Assembly (NCBI GenBank): GCA_020027965.1
Contig: JAHRHE010000016.1
Span: 1 to 43,625, forward strand
Origin: Nitrospirota bacterium
Lineage (GTDB): Bacteria > Nitrospirota > Nitrospiria > Nitrospirales > Nitrospiraceae
DNA length: 43,625 bases
Direction: 5' to 3'
Shown piece by piece: positions 24,472 to 32,867 of the stretch. A program made the position numbers and the translations under genes. Under the pieces are notes generated by a model. The model worked only from the letters and a program-made list of their open reading frames with translations, was not told the origin of the DNA and did no database searches. Each line of letters opens with the position of its first letter. The stretch's first letter is position 1.

Positions 24472-25499
24472 GCGGGGTCGCGAACCGGAGCGCTGGGCGA
24501 GGAGCTCGAAGACTGTGGCGGGGCGCCGCAATCGTTGGGATGTCGGCGGTCGTCTGGGCTGCAGGCTGCGCGCTCTTCCAGAGCGAGCAGATCTCGAAAG
24601 GCAAGACACTGTACGCGCACTATTGCATGCATTGCCACGGCGAGCACGGTCGACAGAACGAAGGGTACAACTGGTCTCAGATGGCCGACCCGCGTCCAAA
24701 AGACTTGTCGGCCAAGGAAGAGATGTCCACGTTCAAAGACGAAGAAATCTTCAACACGATCTCGCGCGACATGAAGGATACGACGCCTGAGGTGGGCGAC
24801 AAGATCGGCGACGATGAATTTGCCGTCCCCACGATGCCGACCTTCAAGTACACGCTGTCGGAGGAAGAGATCTGGGCCATCGTGGCCTACGTGAGGACCC
24901 TCCACGGCATGAAGCTCGAGTTCAACGCGGAAGGGAAAAAGAAGGAGCTGCAGGACCAGCTTTTGGCCGCCCAACAGGCGTACGACAGGGCCGACCAGGC
25001 CTTGAAGGCGGCCGAAAAAAACGCCGAGGCGGAGGCCGAAAAGAAGGGCGTGGATGTGGAGGAGTCCGCGACGGAGAAGGAGCAAGCGGCGCTGGCGGCC
25101 GCCAAGAAGGCTCTGGACAAGACCCAGGCTGCGCTGACCAGTTTCTCCACTCGTCCCAAGTTCGCCGTCATTCCACGGCCGGATCTGAAGACACCGCCGG
25201 CTGAGGCGCAGAAGCTGGTCGAGGTCGGTAAGCGCCTGTATCAGAACAAGTACGGCTGCAACGCGTGCCACCGCGTCGGCGACGCGGGCGGAGTGGTGGG
25301 TCCGGCGCTTGACCGCGCCGGATTTCGGCTGAATGCGACCTGGGTCTATCGGTGGATCAAGTATCCCCAGTCCATCAAGCCCGAGACACGCATGCCGAAT
25401 CTGGGCCTCAGCGATTCAGACGCCCGAGCGGTCACCCTCTACCTGGGTACCCTGCGCGCACCGAAGCCGGACACCTCCATCACGACCACCTCGAATTAG
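24468..25499 (+). CDS. Lipoprotein diheme cytochrome c with coiled-coil linker
   Basis: A 343-aa protein with two cytochrome c domains. The signal ends in a lipobox (W-A-A-G-C34). Heme 1 is C53-M-H-C56-H57 and heme 2 is C264-N-A-C267-H268, with Met candidates in P-T-M-P-T-F and T-R-M-P-N-L. Between them residues ~155-230 form a long Ala/Glu/Lys coiled coil (LAAQQAYDRADQALKAAEKN and following), unusual for a diheme cytochrome and likely a spacer or dimer rod. Coupled to the EB_dh-type gene by an ATGA overlap. Last gene of the cluster; a hairpin follows. Confidence 0.88.
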   Translation: MSGVANRSAGRGARRLWRGAAIVGMSAVVWAAGCALFQSEQISKGKTLYAHYCMHCHGEHGRQNEGYNWSQMADPRPKDLSAKEEMSTFKDEEIFNTISRDMKDTTPEVGDKIGDDEFAVPTMPTFKYTLSEEEIWAIVAYVRTLHGMKLEFNAEGKKKELQDQLLAAQQAYDRADQALKAAEKNAEAEAEKKGVDVEESATEKEQAALAAAKKALDKTQAALTSFSTRPKFAVIPRPDLKTPPAEAQKLVEVGKRLYQNKYGCNACHRVGDAGGVVGPALDRAGFRLNATWVYRWIKYPQSIKPETRMPNLGLSDSDARAVTLYLGTLRAPKPDTSITTTSN

Positions 25500-25520
25500 T
25501 CCGCCTGTCTGGCACAGGGT

Positions 25521-25547
25521 TGCCCATCCTCCTGCGAGGGATGGGCG
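25521..25547 (+). terminator. Hairpin ending the respiratory cluster
   Basis: GCCCATCC (25522-25529) pairs with GGATGGGC (25539-25546), nine-base loop, followed by GAAAAA. No T run, so termination is plausible but not certain. It lies 22 bases after the diheme cytochrome stop. Confidence 0.6.
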
Positions 25548-25682
25548 AAAAACTCACCCCCGCAATAGCCCGCTTATTTTTCAGGGTTGACCGGCCTAAC
25601 TCCTATTGCGCGCGTCGGTCCCTCTCCAGATCACTGCCGTCTCCATCCCCAAGCGGGCAGGTGGCATGTTGGCCTCAGACTG

Positions 25683-25880
25683 CGCGCGTTTTGACTGCGT
25701 CTCGTGAAGCGCACCTCGTGAAGCGTATCTCGCAAACCATCCTACTCACGAGATACGAGCGACGAGATACGAACGACGCCGAGAGAAGTGCGCGCTCCGC
25801 GAGGCGCGCGACGCGACGAATAGGGATTCACCCGCCAGGCGGGTACCCGGTTTGCGCGCCGGCGAGACGGTGAGCCGGCA
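25683..25880. repeat. Dispersed intergenic repeat, copy 1
   Basis: Contains CGTATCTCG/ACGAGATAC inverted units, then GACGCCG...GTGCGCGCTCCGCGAG, then CGACGAATA and TTGCGCGCCGGCGAGACGGT. The first blocks recur in the same order at 35137-35260 and the last ones at 29212-29262. The rest of 25500-25922 holds no gene that I can support. Confidence 0.6.
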
Positions 25881-25922
25881 GTGTCTTCCGCGGGTGAGAC
25901 CGGTCGACCTCTGTGAGTACGG

Positions 25923-26837
25923 CTACACGAACCCCAGCCAGATGGCGGCCAGCACTGCCACCCCCACCCCCACGTGCTGCTTGAACATCGCGAAGGCCTG
26001 TTCGGGGGACAGGTGACTGCGTAGCCTGTGGACCTGCCAGGTCAGAAATCCGCCGATGGCCGCCAGCGCCAGGTAGAACATCGGCCCCAAGCCGGCCATC
26101 CACCCGCTCAGGCCCAGGCACACCACCATCCCGCCCAGCGAGACCCCCACGGCGAGCCAGGTCCAGCGTCCGAATAGGATGGCCGACGACTTGACTCCGA
26201 TCCGGGCATCGTCGTCCCGGTCCTGAAGCGCGTAGATGGTATCGTAGGCCACCGCCCAACACGCTGTGCCGGCATAGAGGAGCCACACTGGAGCGTCCAG
26301 GCTGTTCCTGGCTGCGGCCCAGGCCATCACGGCCCCCCAGCCGAAGGCGGCACCGAGGACCGCTTGGGGGGCTGCCAGGACTCGTTTCGAGTACGGATAC
26401 ACCGCGGCCAGCAGGAAGGCCACCGGGCTGAGCAGGATGGTGAGCTGATTGAGGAAGACTAGGAGGCCCGCCGCGGCCGTCATCAGCGCCATGGCGGTAA
26501 GCCATGCCGCAGGCACGCCGAGAGCTCCGCTGGCCAGCGGGCGCGAGCGCGTGCGCACCACCTGGCGGTCGTACGAACGGTCGGCCAGATCGTTGAGGAC
26601 GACCCCCGCGCTTCGCATGAGAAAGGAACCGGCCACGAAGATCGCGACCAGGCTCCACGCCGGGCGTCCCTGCGCGGCGAGTAGCAACGACCACAGGGTC
26701 GGCAGCATGAGCAGCAGGGTGCCCGACTGGTTGGACAGCCTGATCAGGTGAGCCAGCGTCCGTACGTCAACGACACGGGAGGCATCCGAGGACGGGGGGC
26801 CAGCCACCGGAGAGGAATGCGACATGACCGCGACCAT
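25923..26837 (-). CDS. ubiA: UbiA-family prenyltransferase (4-hydroxybenzoate-type)
   Basis: An integral-membrane aromatic prenyltransferase of 300-304 aa with about nine helices. The first Asp-rich motif is N82-D83-x-x-D86-R-S-Y-D90 followed by RTRSRPLASG. The second is Y-D-T-I-Y-A-L-Q-D-R-D-D-D. Both coordinate Mg-diphosphate. The N-terminal I-R-L-S-N-Q-S-G-T-L-L-L block is like that of UbiA acting on 4-hydroxybenzoate. It may instead serve menaquinone synthesis by the futalosine route (MqnP), which uses a close homolog. Starts at 26837 or 26825 (MSHSS). Divergent from the caspase-like gene with 111 bp between. Confidence 0.9.
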   Translation of the reverse strand: MVAVMSHSSPVAGPPSSDASRVVDVRTLAHLIRLSNQSGTLLLMLPTLWSLLLAAQGRPAWSLVAIFVAGSFLMRSAGVVLNDLADRSYDRQVVRTRSRPLASGALGVPAAWLTAMALMTAAAGLLVFLNQLTILLSPVAFLLAAVYPYSKRVLAAPQAVLGAAFGWGAVMAWAAARNSLDAPVWLLYAGTACWAVAYDTIYALQDRDDDARIGVKSSAILFGRWTWLAVGVSLGGMVVCLGLSGWMAGLGPMFYLALAAIGGFLTWQVHRLRSHLSPEQAFAMFKQHVGVGVAVLAAIWLGFV

Positions 26838-26948
26838 AGCCTACTGCGGAAAAGGCTGTCAACGCGAGTGCCGGTTGCAGGGCCCTGTCGGACCCGTGGT
26901 GTTGCCTTCTGTGACCGTTTCCGGTATATATCAGCAGTTGAGCGGGCT

Positions 26949-28880
26949 ATGTCTTTCTCCACTGCCCTCCTACCCCTTGCATCATCCCTCGTGAGTCGAT
27001 TTGCCCAGACGGTCGTGCTGCTCGCGGTGCTCTCTGGCTGCGGGGAGATGTCTTCCAGGCCTTGGTTCGAGGCCAGCCCCCAGGGCTACTGGTTTCCACT
27101 GACGGTGGCCTTGCGACTGGATCAGAGCGTGACCGAGGCAAGCCTGGAATATCGGGATGCCTGCCGCCAGACCCGGACTCTTCCGATCGGTGGCCCGCTC
27201 AAGGACTCGCTGGCGCGAGAAATCGGGCTGGTGTTCGAGCATCTGCAGACGGGTTCGTCGTCCTCGCCGGGTGGCCCGGTGGATGGTACGGTCGAGGTCT
27301 CGCTAGGGCTGAAGGAGTTCGACCTTTTCATTCCGCGGCAGGGGAGCCACACCTATCCGGCCGGCATCGTCCTGGGAGCGACGGTGAACTATCTCGACGA
27401 GGCGGGCAGCGTGCTCTATACCAAGAAGCTGCGATCTGAATTTCACGGTGAGGTCGAGACAGATGCACAAGGCTGTGAGGTCCACGGTATTGAGGCGCTC
27501 GCCAAAAAGGTCGGCGGGATCTTGGCTCAGGGCCTCAAAGAAAATCTGGGCACGTCGTTCAAGATCCGCCAAATCGCCGAGGCCAAACAGGCCGGGAAGC
27601 GTATCGCATCAGCGGGACCGCAACCGGAGGCCAAGACACCGGTTGCAACTGGCGGCCTCATCGTTCCGTCGACGGTGCCTTCTGGGCAAAGCCCGCTGTC
27701 GTTCCGGGCCCTGCTCCGGGACGGGAACAATGACCAGGTCCTCGAGGGTGGAGAGCAGTTCACCGTCTCAGTGGAAGTCCGTAATGCCGGCTCAGAGATG
27801 GTCCCGGGAGTCATGGTGGCCTTCGACGGAAGTCCGGTCCTGGTGCAACAACTCGCCAAAGAGTTGCCGGTCGGGGACCTGCAGCCGGGAGAGACCAAGC
27901 GGGTTGAGGTCAGCGGGACGCTGCCGGCGGTGTCTTCGATTCAGCAGGCCGAACTGGTCCTCTCGCTGAGAACGCGGGTCTCCGGAACCGGGCCAGGTGC
28001 CTCAAAAAGATTCAGCGCGGCGTTGCGCCCCGCCGGATCGGACAATGTCGAAGCGCTGTCGGTGGATGTGGATCAGATCCCGCCACGCGCGCGTGATTAC
28101 ATCCACATGAACGCCGTCGGGGTGGCGATCGGCGTGGGAACATTCCGTGATCCGGGCGTGTCTGGCGTGAAGTTCGCCGCCCGCGATGCCGTGGTGATGG
28201 CGAAGTACCTTCGGACGGTCGGAGGGATCCCCGCCAAGCAGATCAGACTCCTCACCGACGATCATGCGCTCAAGGAAGACCTTGCGGATCTGTTTGAGGA
28301 CTGGTTACCTCGACAGGTCCAGCCTGGCGGGAGCCTGGTCGTATTTTTCTCGGGGCGGGCGTGGGTGGATCACGCGACCGGCGCCGTCTGGCTGCTGCCC
28401 TATGAAGGGAGCCCGGACTCGACCCCACGGTTGTTCTCGCTGCGTCGGCTGCACGCCGCCCTCGATCGTCTGCCGATCGACTACGCTGTGCTGTGCCTGG
28501 ATCTGACGTTGACGTCCGCCACGGGCTCCTCTCCCATGCCCGCAGGGGAAGGTAAACAGCCGGTGTGGGGGACCGGGACGCTCGCGGCGGGTGACGGGAA
28601 GCTGGTCCAACTCCTCGGCATCAGCGGCCGGCAGGAAGCGCATCAGTACGGACGAGGCCGGCACGGGCTGTTTACCTACTATCTGCTCAAGGGGCTTGGC
28701 GGAGAGGCCGATGAGGATCAGAATGGAGTGGTGGAGGTCGGCGAGCTGTTCGACTACGTCCGGACGCAAGTGCCGCAGACCGCCAAAGTTGAGTTCGGCA
28801 ACGAGCAGACCCCCAGCGTCCTGCCCGGTCTGGAGCCGAGTGCAAAAGCCCGTCTGGTTCCAGTGGCGCGTGTCAAATGA
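26949..28880 (+). CDS. Lipoprotein with degenerate caspase-like (peptidase C14) domain
   Basis: A 643-aa exported protein. The signal ends with a lipobox L-A-V-L-S-G-C. Residues ~45-225 form a beta-rich domain of unknown type, ~240-350 a CARDB/Ig-like domain (FTVSVEVRNAGSEMVPGVMV), and ~390-620 a caspase-fold domain: A-I-G-V-G-T-F-R-D-P, K-F-A-A-R-D-A-V-V-M-A-K-Y-L, L-V-V-F-F-S-G-R470, Y-A-V-L-C-L-D518 and an EF-hand-like E-D-Q-N-G-V-V-E-V-G-E-L-F-D-Y-V. The catalytic His of the usual F-x-G-H-G is Arg470, and the Cys of L-D-A-C is Thr520, so it is probably a pseudoprotease. No clear Shine-Dalgarno; the ATG is chosen because it gives a clean signal peptide. Confidence 0.82.
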   Translation: MSFSTALLPLASSLVSRFAQTVVLLAVLSGCGEMSSRPWFEASPQGYWFPLTVALRLDQSVTEASLEYRDACRQTRTLPIGGPLKDSLAREIGLVFEHLQTGSSSSPGGPVDGTVEVSLGLKEFDLFIPRQGSHTYPAGIVLGATVNYLDEAGSVLYTKKLRSEFHGEVETDAQGCEVHGIEALAKKVGGILAQGLKENLGTSFKIRQIAEAKQAGKRIASAGPQPEAKTPVATGGLIVPSTVPSGQSPLSFRALLRDGNNDQVLEGGEQFTVSVEVRNAGSEMVPGVMVAFDGSPVLVQQLAKELPVGDLQPGETKRVEVSGTLPAVSSIQQAELVLSLRTRVSGTGPGASKRFSAALRPAGSDNVEALSVDVDQIPPRARDYIHMNAVGVAIGVGTFRDPGVSGVKFAARDAVVMAKYLRTVGGIPAKQIRLLTDDHALKEDLADLFEDWLPRQVQPGGSLVVFFSGRAWVDHATGAVWLLPYEGSPDSTPRLFSLRRLHAALDRLPIDYAVLCLDLTLTSATGSSPMPAGEGKQPVWGTGTLAAGDGKLVQLLGISGRQEAHQYGRGRHGLFTYYLLKGLGGEADEDQNGVVEVGELFDYVRTQVPQTAKVEFGNEQTPSVLPGLEPSAKARLVPVARVK

Positions 28881-29033
28881 TGCACGCCGGGATGCCGAGC
28901 CGAGGCCGGGGCCTCACAGGCCCGGTGTCCGTCAGGTGCCCCGCGATTGACAGGCATGGCCGGGCTGGGTATGATACCCGGCCAATGAGTTGATCTGAAC
29001 CCCTGCCCCACGACCCTCACCGCGACTTCGGCA

Positions 29034-29108
29034 GCCGGCGTAGCTCAGTGGCAGAGCAGCTGATTCGTAATCAGCAGGTCGGTGGTTCGACCCCACTCGC
29101 CGGCTCCA
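29034..29108 (+). tRNA. tRNA-Thr (anticodon CGU)
   Basis: A 75-nt cloverleaf with encoded CCA. Acceptor GCCGGCG pairs with CGCCGGC; D arm AGCTC...GAGC; anticodon arm GCTGA-TTCGTAA-TCAGC (anticodon CGT); T arm GGTGG-TTCGACC-CCACT (last pair G-T); discriminator T then CCA. All stems otherwise pair. The last 32 bases are duplicated at 29360-29391. Confidence 0.95.
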
Positions 29109-29453
29109 GACTTCCACAGCACAGTATCATTGGTCGAGCACATTTCCCTGTGGGGTCGAACCAGCGAGCTGGGGGTTCCGAAGGGGGTGTGCCCCCTTCG
29201 TGGGGCGCACGGCGCGACGAATAAGGAGCGCCAGGTTTGTGCGCGCCGGCGAGACGGTGAGCCGGCCGGGGTTCGCACCCATTGGGATGCGAACGGATGC
29301 GAGGGGGCTGGCCCCCTCTGCAGGAGCCGGGAGGCAGGCTTCAGGGCCGATCCGGCGACGGTCGGTGGTTCGACCCCACTCGCCGGCTCCACACCACGCG
29401 TGTTCAACCGGGAGCCCTACGATGGCTCTTGGCGACCGGATAGCAACCTTAAG
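29109..29453. other. Remnant between and after tRNA-Thr att-like repeats
   Basis: No gene supported. The DNA holds a strong hairpin (GGGGGTGTGCCCCC at 29184-29197), a copy of the CGACGAATA...GCGCGCCGGCGAGACGGTG dispersed repeat (29212-29262) and additional GGTTCG-type T-arm-like bits. It looks like the collapsed remains of an integrated element. Confidence 0.5.
29360..29391 (+). repeat. Perfect 32-bp copy of the tRNA-Thr 3' end (att-like)
   Basis: Identical to 29077-29108: variable loop, T arm, acceptor and CCA. Such a direct repeat of a tRNA 3' end is the normal footprint of tyrosine-recombinase integration. Only 251 bp without an integrase separate the two copies. Confidence 0.75.
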
Positions 29454-31373
29454 CTAGGCGGTCTGGCCTCTCCCAGTACCACTCGAAACGGGGGGACGGG
29501 GCTCGCCCGCGGCTGGCCAGGTCCTCAGTACCTCAGTCATGTCTTCGGCTGACACTGGTTTCCCGAAAGCATACCCCTGCGCGTGCCGGCAGCCCTGCTT
29601 CTGTAACAAGTCGATCTGAGCCTCAGTCTCGACCCCTTCGGCGATCACCTGCAGTTTCAACGCCTCCGCCATCGCAATCACGGCGGCAATGATGGCCTGC
29701 GCGTCGGCGCTGTTCATCATGTCCAGGGTAAAGGCCCGATCAATCTTCAAGGTATCGATCGGGAACCGCCTCAGGTAAATCAACGAAGAGTAGCCTGTAC
29801 CAAAATCATCAATTGAAATACGGACACCCATCGCCTTCAATTGCCCAAGCGCCTGCAGGGCTGCCTCCGCATCTTGCATGATACACGTCTCGGTTAGTTC
29901 TAGATCCAAGTAGCCCGGCTCCAGGCCTATCTCTGCCAACACGTCAGCAATCGTGCTCGCCAGGCGTGGCTCTCGAAATTGCCGAGCGGACAGGTTGACC
30001 GATACGTGCAACGACGAGTATCCGGCCTGATGCCATGCCCTCAGTTGCCGACAGGATTGCCGTAATATGGATTCACCAATCTGGACGATGAGGCCGGTTT
30101 CCTCGGCAAGCGGAATGAATTTTGCCGGCTGGACGAGACCTGAGTCAGGATCTTTCCATCGCGCCAGCGCCTCGACTCCGATAATGTGCCTGGATGCAAG
30201 ATGAACGAGTGGTTGGTAATAGGGTACGATCTCATCCCGCTCCAGTGCTTTGTGGAGACGGCTTTCCAGCACGAGTCGCTCATAGGCGCACGCATTCATC
30301 CCGGGGGAGTAAATTTCGTAGCTGTTCTTGCCGCGTTCCTTAGCCCGAGACATTGCCGCTCCGGCATCCTTGATCAGGCTCCCAGCATCGCCGTTCTCTG
30401 GAGAAATGATCACAATGCCGATGCTCGCGGTCACAAAGACCTCATGACCAGCCAAGGTAAAGGGAGGCGTCAACGCGTCCAGGATGCGCTGGGCCAGACG
30501 GGCGGCGACGTCCGGAGCACTGATACGGTCGAGCAGGACTGAAAACTCATCAGCCCCCAAACGAGCGATCGTATCCGTCGGCCGCAGGCATTCTTTCAGT
30601 CTTGAGGCCACGGCCTTCAACAACTGGTCTCCGACCACATGGCCCAACGTATCGTTAATCAACTTGAAGCTGTTCAGATTGAGCACCAGCAGCGCCCTGC
30701 CCCGTTCGGCCGATCGGTGCCCACCACACTGCTGGCCGATCATCCGCACGAATTGGCGACGATTCGGCAAGCCGGTGAGGGGATCGTAATTCGAAAGGAG
30801 TTGGACGGATTCGGCAGTCCTTCGATAAAAGACCGCCATCACGAGCAAGAGAGGAATGCGAATGAGGTGATGCTCCAAGACATGCCCTGTGTCGTCAATC
30901 TCCTTATAGAGGGCCCACCCGTAGATCGCCGTGACGAGCGTCAAGAACACCACCATCTGCGTTGCGGTGCGGGAAGCGGTCACGATCAGGATAATCACAA
31001 AATACGCCAAATAGAGATCCGAACCGGCACTGCCCGAGAGATAGATGAGTCCTGAGATAATGCCGGTATCCAGAACTGCCAAGACTCCGGGGAACCACTC
31101 AGCGCTGATCAGTCGTGCCGGCAATATGATCAGCATTCCGCAGAAGAGAAGAAGGCCTAGAATCAACGTGGTCTCCGCTTCCCACGAGATCAAGGCATTC
31201 GGACTGAAGAGAAGCTGATAACTCAGTACCAGTGTCACGAGAGCCTGCAACTGGACGAAGCTGGTACGCAGGTGGGAAAGCGGCAGAGCGGACTCAGCGG
31301 CGACGTCTGAAACGACGGGTTGCGGGCCAAGGGTACGGTCAGGTGAATGGACGGCCTTTGACAGAATGGCCAT
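29454..31373 (-). CDS. Membrane GGDEF/EAL protein, likely c-di-GMP phosphodiesterase
   Basis: About 639 aa from the ATG at 31373; an upstream ATG at 31448 would add 25 residues. The N-terminal half has about six membrane helices. The GGDEF domain begins at Y-D-P-L-T-G-L-P-N-R-R, but its active-site motif is G-A-D-E-F instead of GGDEF, so cyclase activity is doubtful. The EAL domain is intact: V-E-A-L-A-R-W, L-T-E-T, I-D-D-F-G-T-G-Y-S-S, L-K-I-D, A-E-G-V-E-T. The protein is thus predicted to hydrolyse c-di-GMP at the membrane, with the altered GGDEF possibly a GTP sensor. It is tandem with a GGDEF pseudogene upstream. Confidence 0.9.
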   Translation of the reverse strand: MAILSKAVHSPDRTLGPQPVVSDVAAESALPLSHLRTSFVQLQALVTLVLSYQLLFSPNALISWEAETTLILGLLLFCGMLIILPARLISAEWFPGVLAVLDTGIISGLIYLSGSAGSDLYLAYFVIILIVTASRTATQMVVFLTLVTAIYGWALYKEIDDTGHVLEHHLIRIPLLLVMAVFYRRTAESVQLLSNYDPLTGLPNRRQFVRMIGQQCGGHRSAERGRALLVLNLNSFKLINDTLGHVVGDQLLKAVASRLKECLRPTDTIARLGADEFSVLLDRISAPDVAARLAQRILDALTPPFTLAGHEVFVTASIGIVIISPENGDAGSLIKDAGAAMSRAKERGKNSYEIYSPGMNACAYERLVLESRLHKALERDEIVPYYQPLVHLASRHIIGVEALARWKDPDSGLVQPAKFIPLAEETGLIVQIGESILRQSCRQLRAWHQAGYSSLHVSVNLSARQFREPRLASTIADVLAEIGLEPGYLDLELTETCIMQDAEAALQALGQLKAMGVRISIDDFGTGYSSLIYLRRFPIDTLKIDRAFTLDMMNSADAQAIIAAVIAMAEALKLQVIAEGVETEAQIDLLQKQGCRHAQGYAFGKPVSAEDMTEVLRTWPAAGEPRPPVSSGTGRGQTA

Positions 31374-31514
31374 AACGAGCGAACGTCCTTTCAGGTCAGC
31401 ATCGGCACGCGAGTGCCGGTTCAACTTACCGGCCCGTAATCGGGTCAATACCGTGGCCAGGTAGGTCTTTCGGTACGCTTGTTACTCATGCTCGCGAAGA
31501 CAGTCGGGACGACA

Positions 31515-32520
31515 CTAGTGGCTTGCCTCTGAGGCAGTCCCCGATGAGGGCGCATCCGGCCGCTGCACCTTCAAACTCACACCCTCCGGGACTTTGGTAT
31601 CACGGAGCTGGTCACTCACCGAATAGTTGCCCTTGCCTTGAGACTTGGCGCGATACATGGCCAGATCGGCATCCCGGATGAGGTCCTCCGGGCGTTCGTG
31701 AATATTCGTGCTGAGGGCGATGCCGATACTGGCCCCAACCTGGACGCGCTTCCGCGCGAGGTCAATGGGCTCTTTCACTTTACGGAGCACGCGCTCGGCC
31801 ACGGAGCACGGCGTCCCCGGCTTTATGGCCCAAGCCGTCGTTGATGGGTTTAAATCCATCCAGGTCGACAAAAAGCACCGCAAAGAGGAATTCACGATTG
31901 TTTCGTGCACACTGGATCGCCCGCCACAGCCAGTCGGTAAACTGGGCGCGATTGGGTAAACCGGTCAGCGCGTCAGTCATGGCCTCGGAGCGGGATTTGT
32001 CATCAGCGTCAGCGCCTTGCTTGACGGCATCATCGGCCGTGTAGGTCTTATTGGCGTAGACCAACGTCATGGCGAGTAGGATCGGAACAACCAGACTCTG
32101 CTCGGCAAACAGTGATCCGAACTGGTAGACGGACATGCCATAGACTGTGCAGAGAAGACCACCGAGGACCAGGAACTGCGCATACGAGGGACTGAATGAA
32201 GCCGTCAGCATCACCAGGATATAGCCGAGATAAAGCCCAGGCTCGATTGTCCGAGCTTGTAGCGTCACCTTTACAAGGATGGCGGTATTTGCCGCGGTGA
32301 GGATGAAAATGGCCCACCTCGTGTTCAGCAGGGAATGTGGCAGGCAAAGAATCACGATCGTCAGGAATGTCAGCCCGAGGACGGCATCGTCGTGACCTAT
32401 GATCAAGTCCGTGAATGCGTCGTGGTAGCTGAGCAACACGGTGAAGAGAATCTGGATGAGGGCGAGAGACACACGCAATGAGGACCCGTCGGCTGCGCCT
32501 CTGCCTGGATGCCTAGCCAT
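31515..32520 (-). pseudogene. GGDEF-family membrane protein, internal deletion and frameshift
   Basis: The 5' part (32520 down to about 31800) encodes about six membrane helices, then T-D-A-L-T-G-L-P-N-R-A and V-L-F-V-D-L-D-G-F-K-P-I-N-D-G-L-G-H-K-A-G-D-A-V-L. The reading then continues only in another frame as V-A-E-R-V-L-R-K-V-K-E, V-G-A-S-I-G-I-A-L, D-A-D-L-A-M-Y-R-A-K. About 40 residues expected between these, including the GGDEF active site, are missing. A GTGCTCCGT direct repeat brackets the junction near 31792-31815 and may have caused the deletion. No cyclase activity is possible. Confidence 0.82.
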
Positions 32521-32867
32521 CGGTCAGCTCCGCTTGAGTGCCAATTAACGTACTAAACTGTAGCATCGAAAGGGAACTTTGTCAGGCTGAATGGGAGTTT
32601 TGCGCAATCGTCATGCCTCACTGCGCAAGCCTTCGTAGCCGTGTCCTCTGGTCAATCGTTGCATTTCAGAAGCCTCCGAGAAGAATCTGTTTGAGTGACA
32701 GGATCGTTCCAAGCGCGACGATCCTGGGGATGGACGTGCCGATTGACTATCGGTCAGTAGGGCGCCGTTCTGAAGCGGTTCGGGCATTGGTCAGCCTGCC
32801 TCCTCTCCGGTGCGCAAACTATGGACTTTGATTGATTCTTTGCCGGAAGCTTGCTACAAGAATCACT
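32521..32867. other. Divergent intergenic stretch
   Basis: No gene supported. It separates the minus-strand GGDEF pseudogene from the plus-strand KAP NTPase and should hold the promoters of both. I cannot single out a reliable site. GC content is visibly lower than in the flanks. Confidence 0.4.

Noticed and set aside
25683-25880. CRISPR array
   Set aside because: The repeated units differ in length and spacing and are inverted as well as direct; there are no regular spacers and no cas genes.
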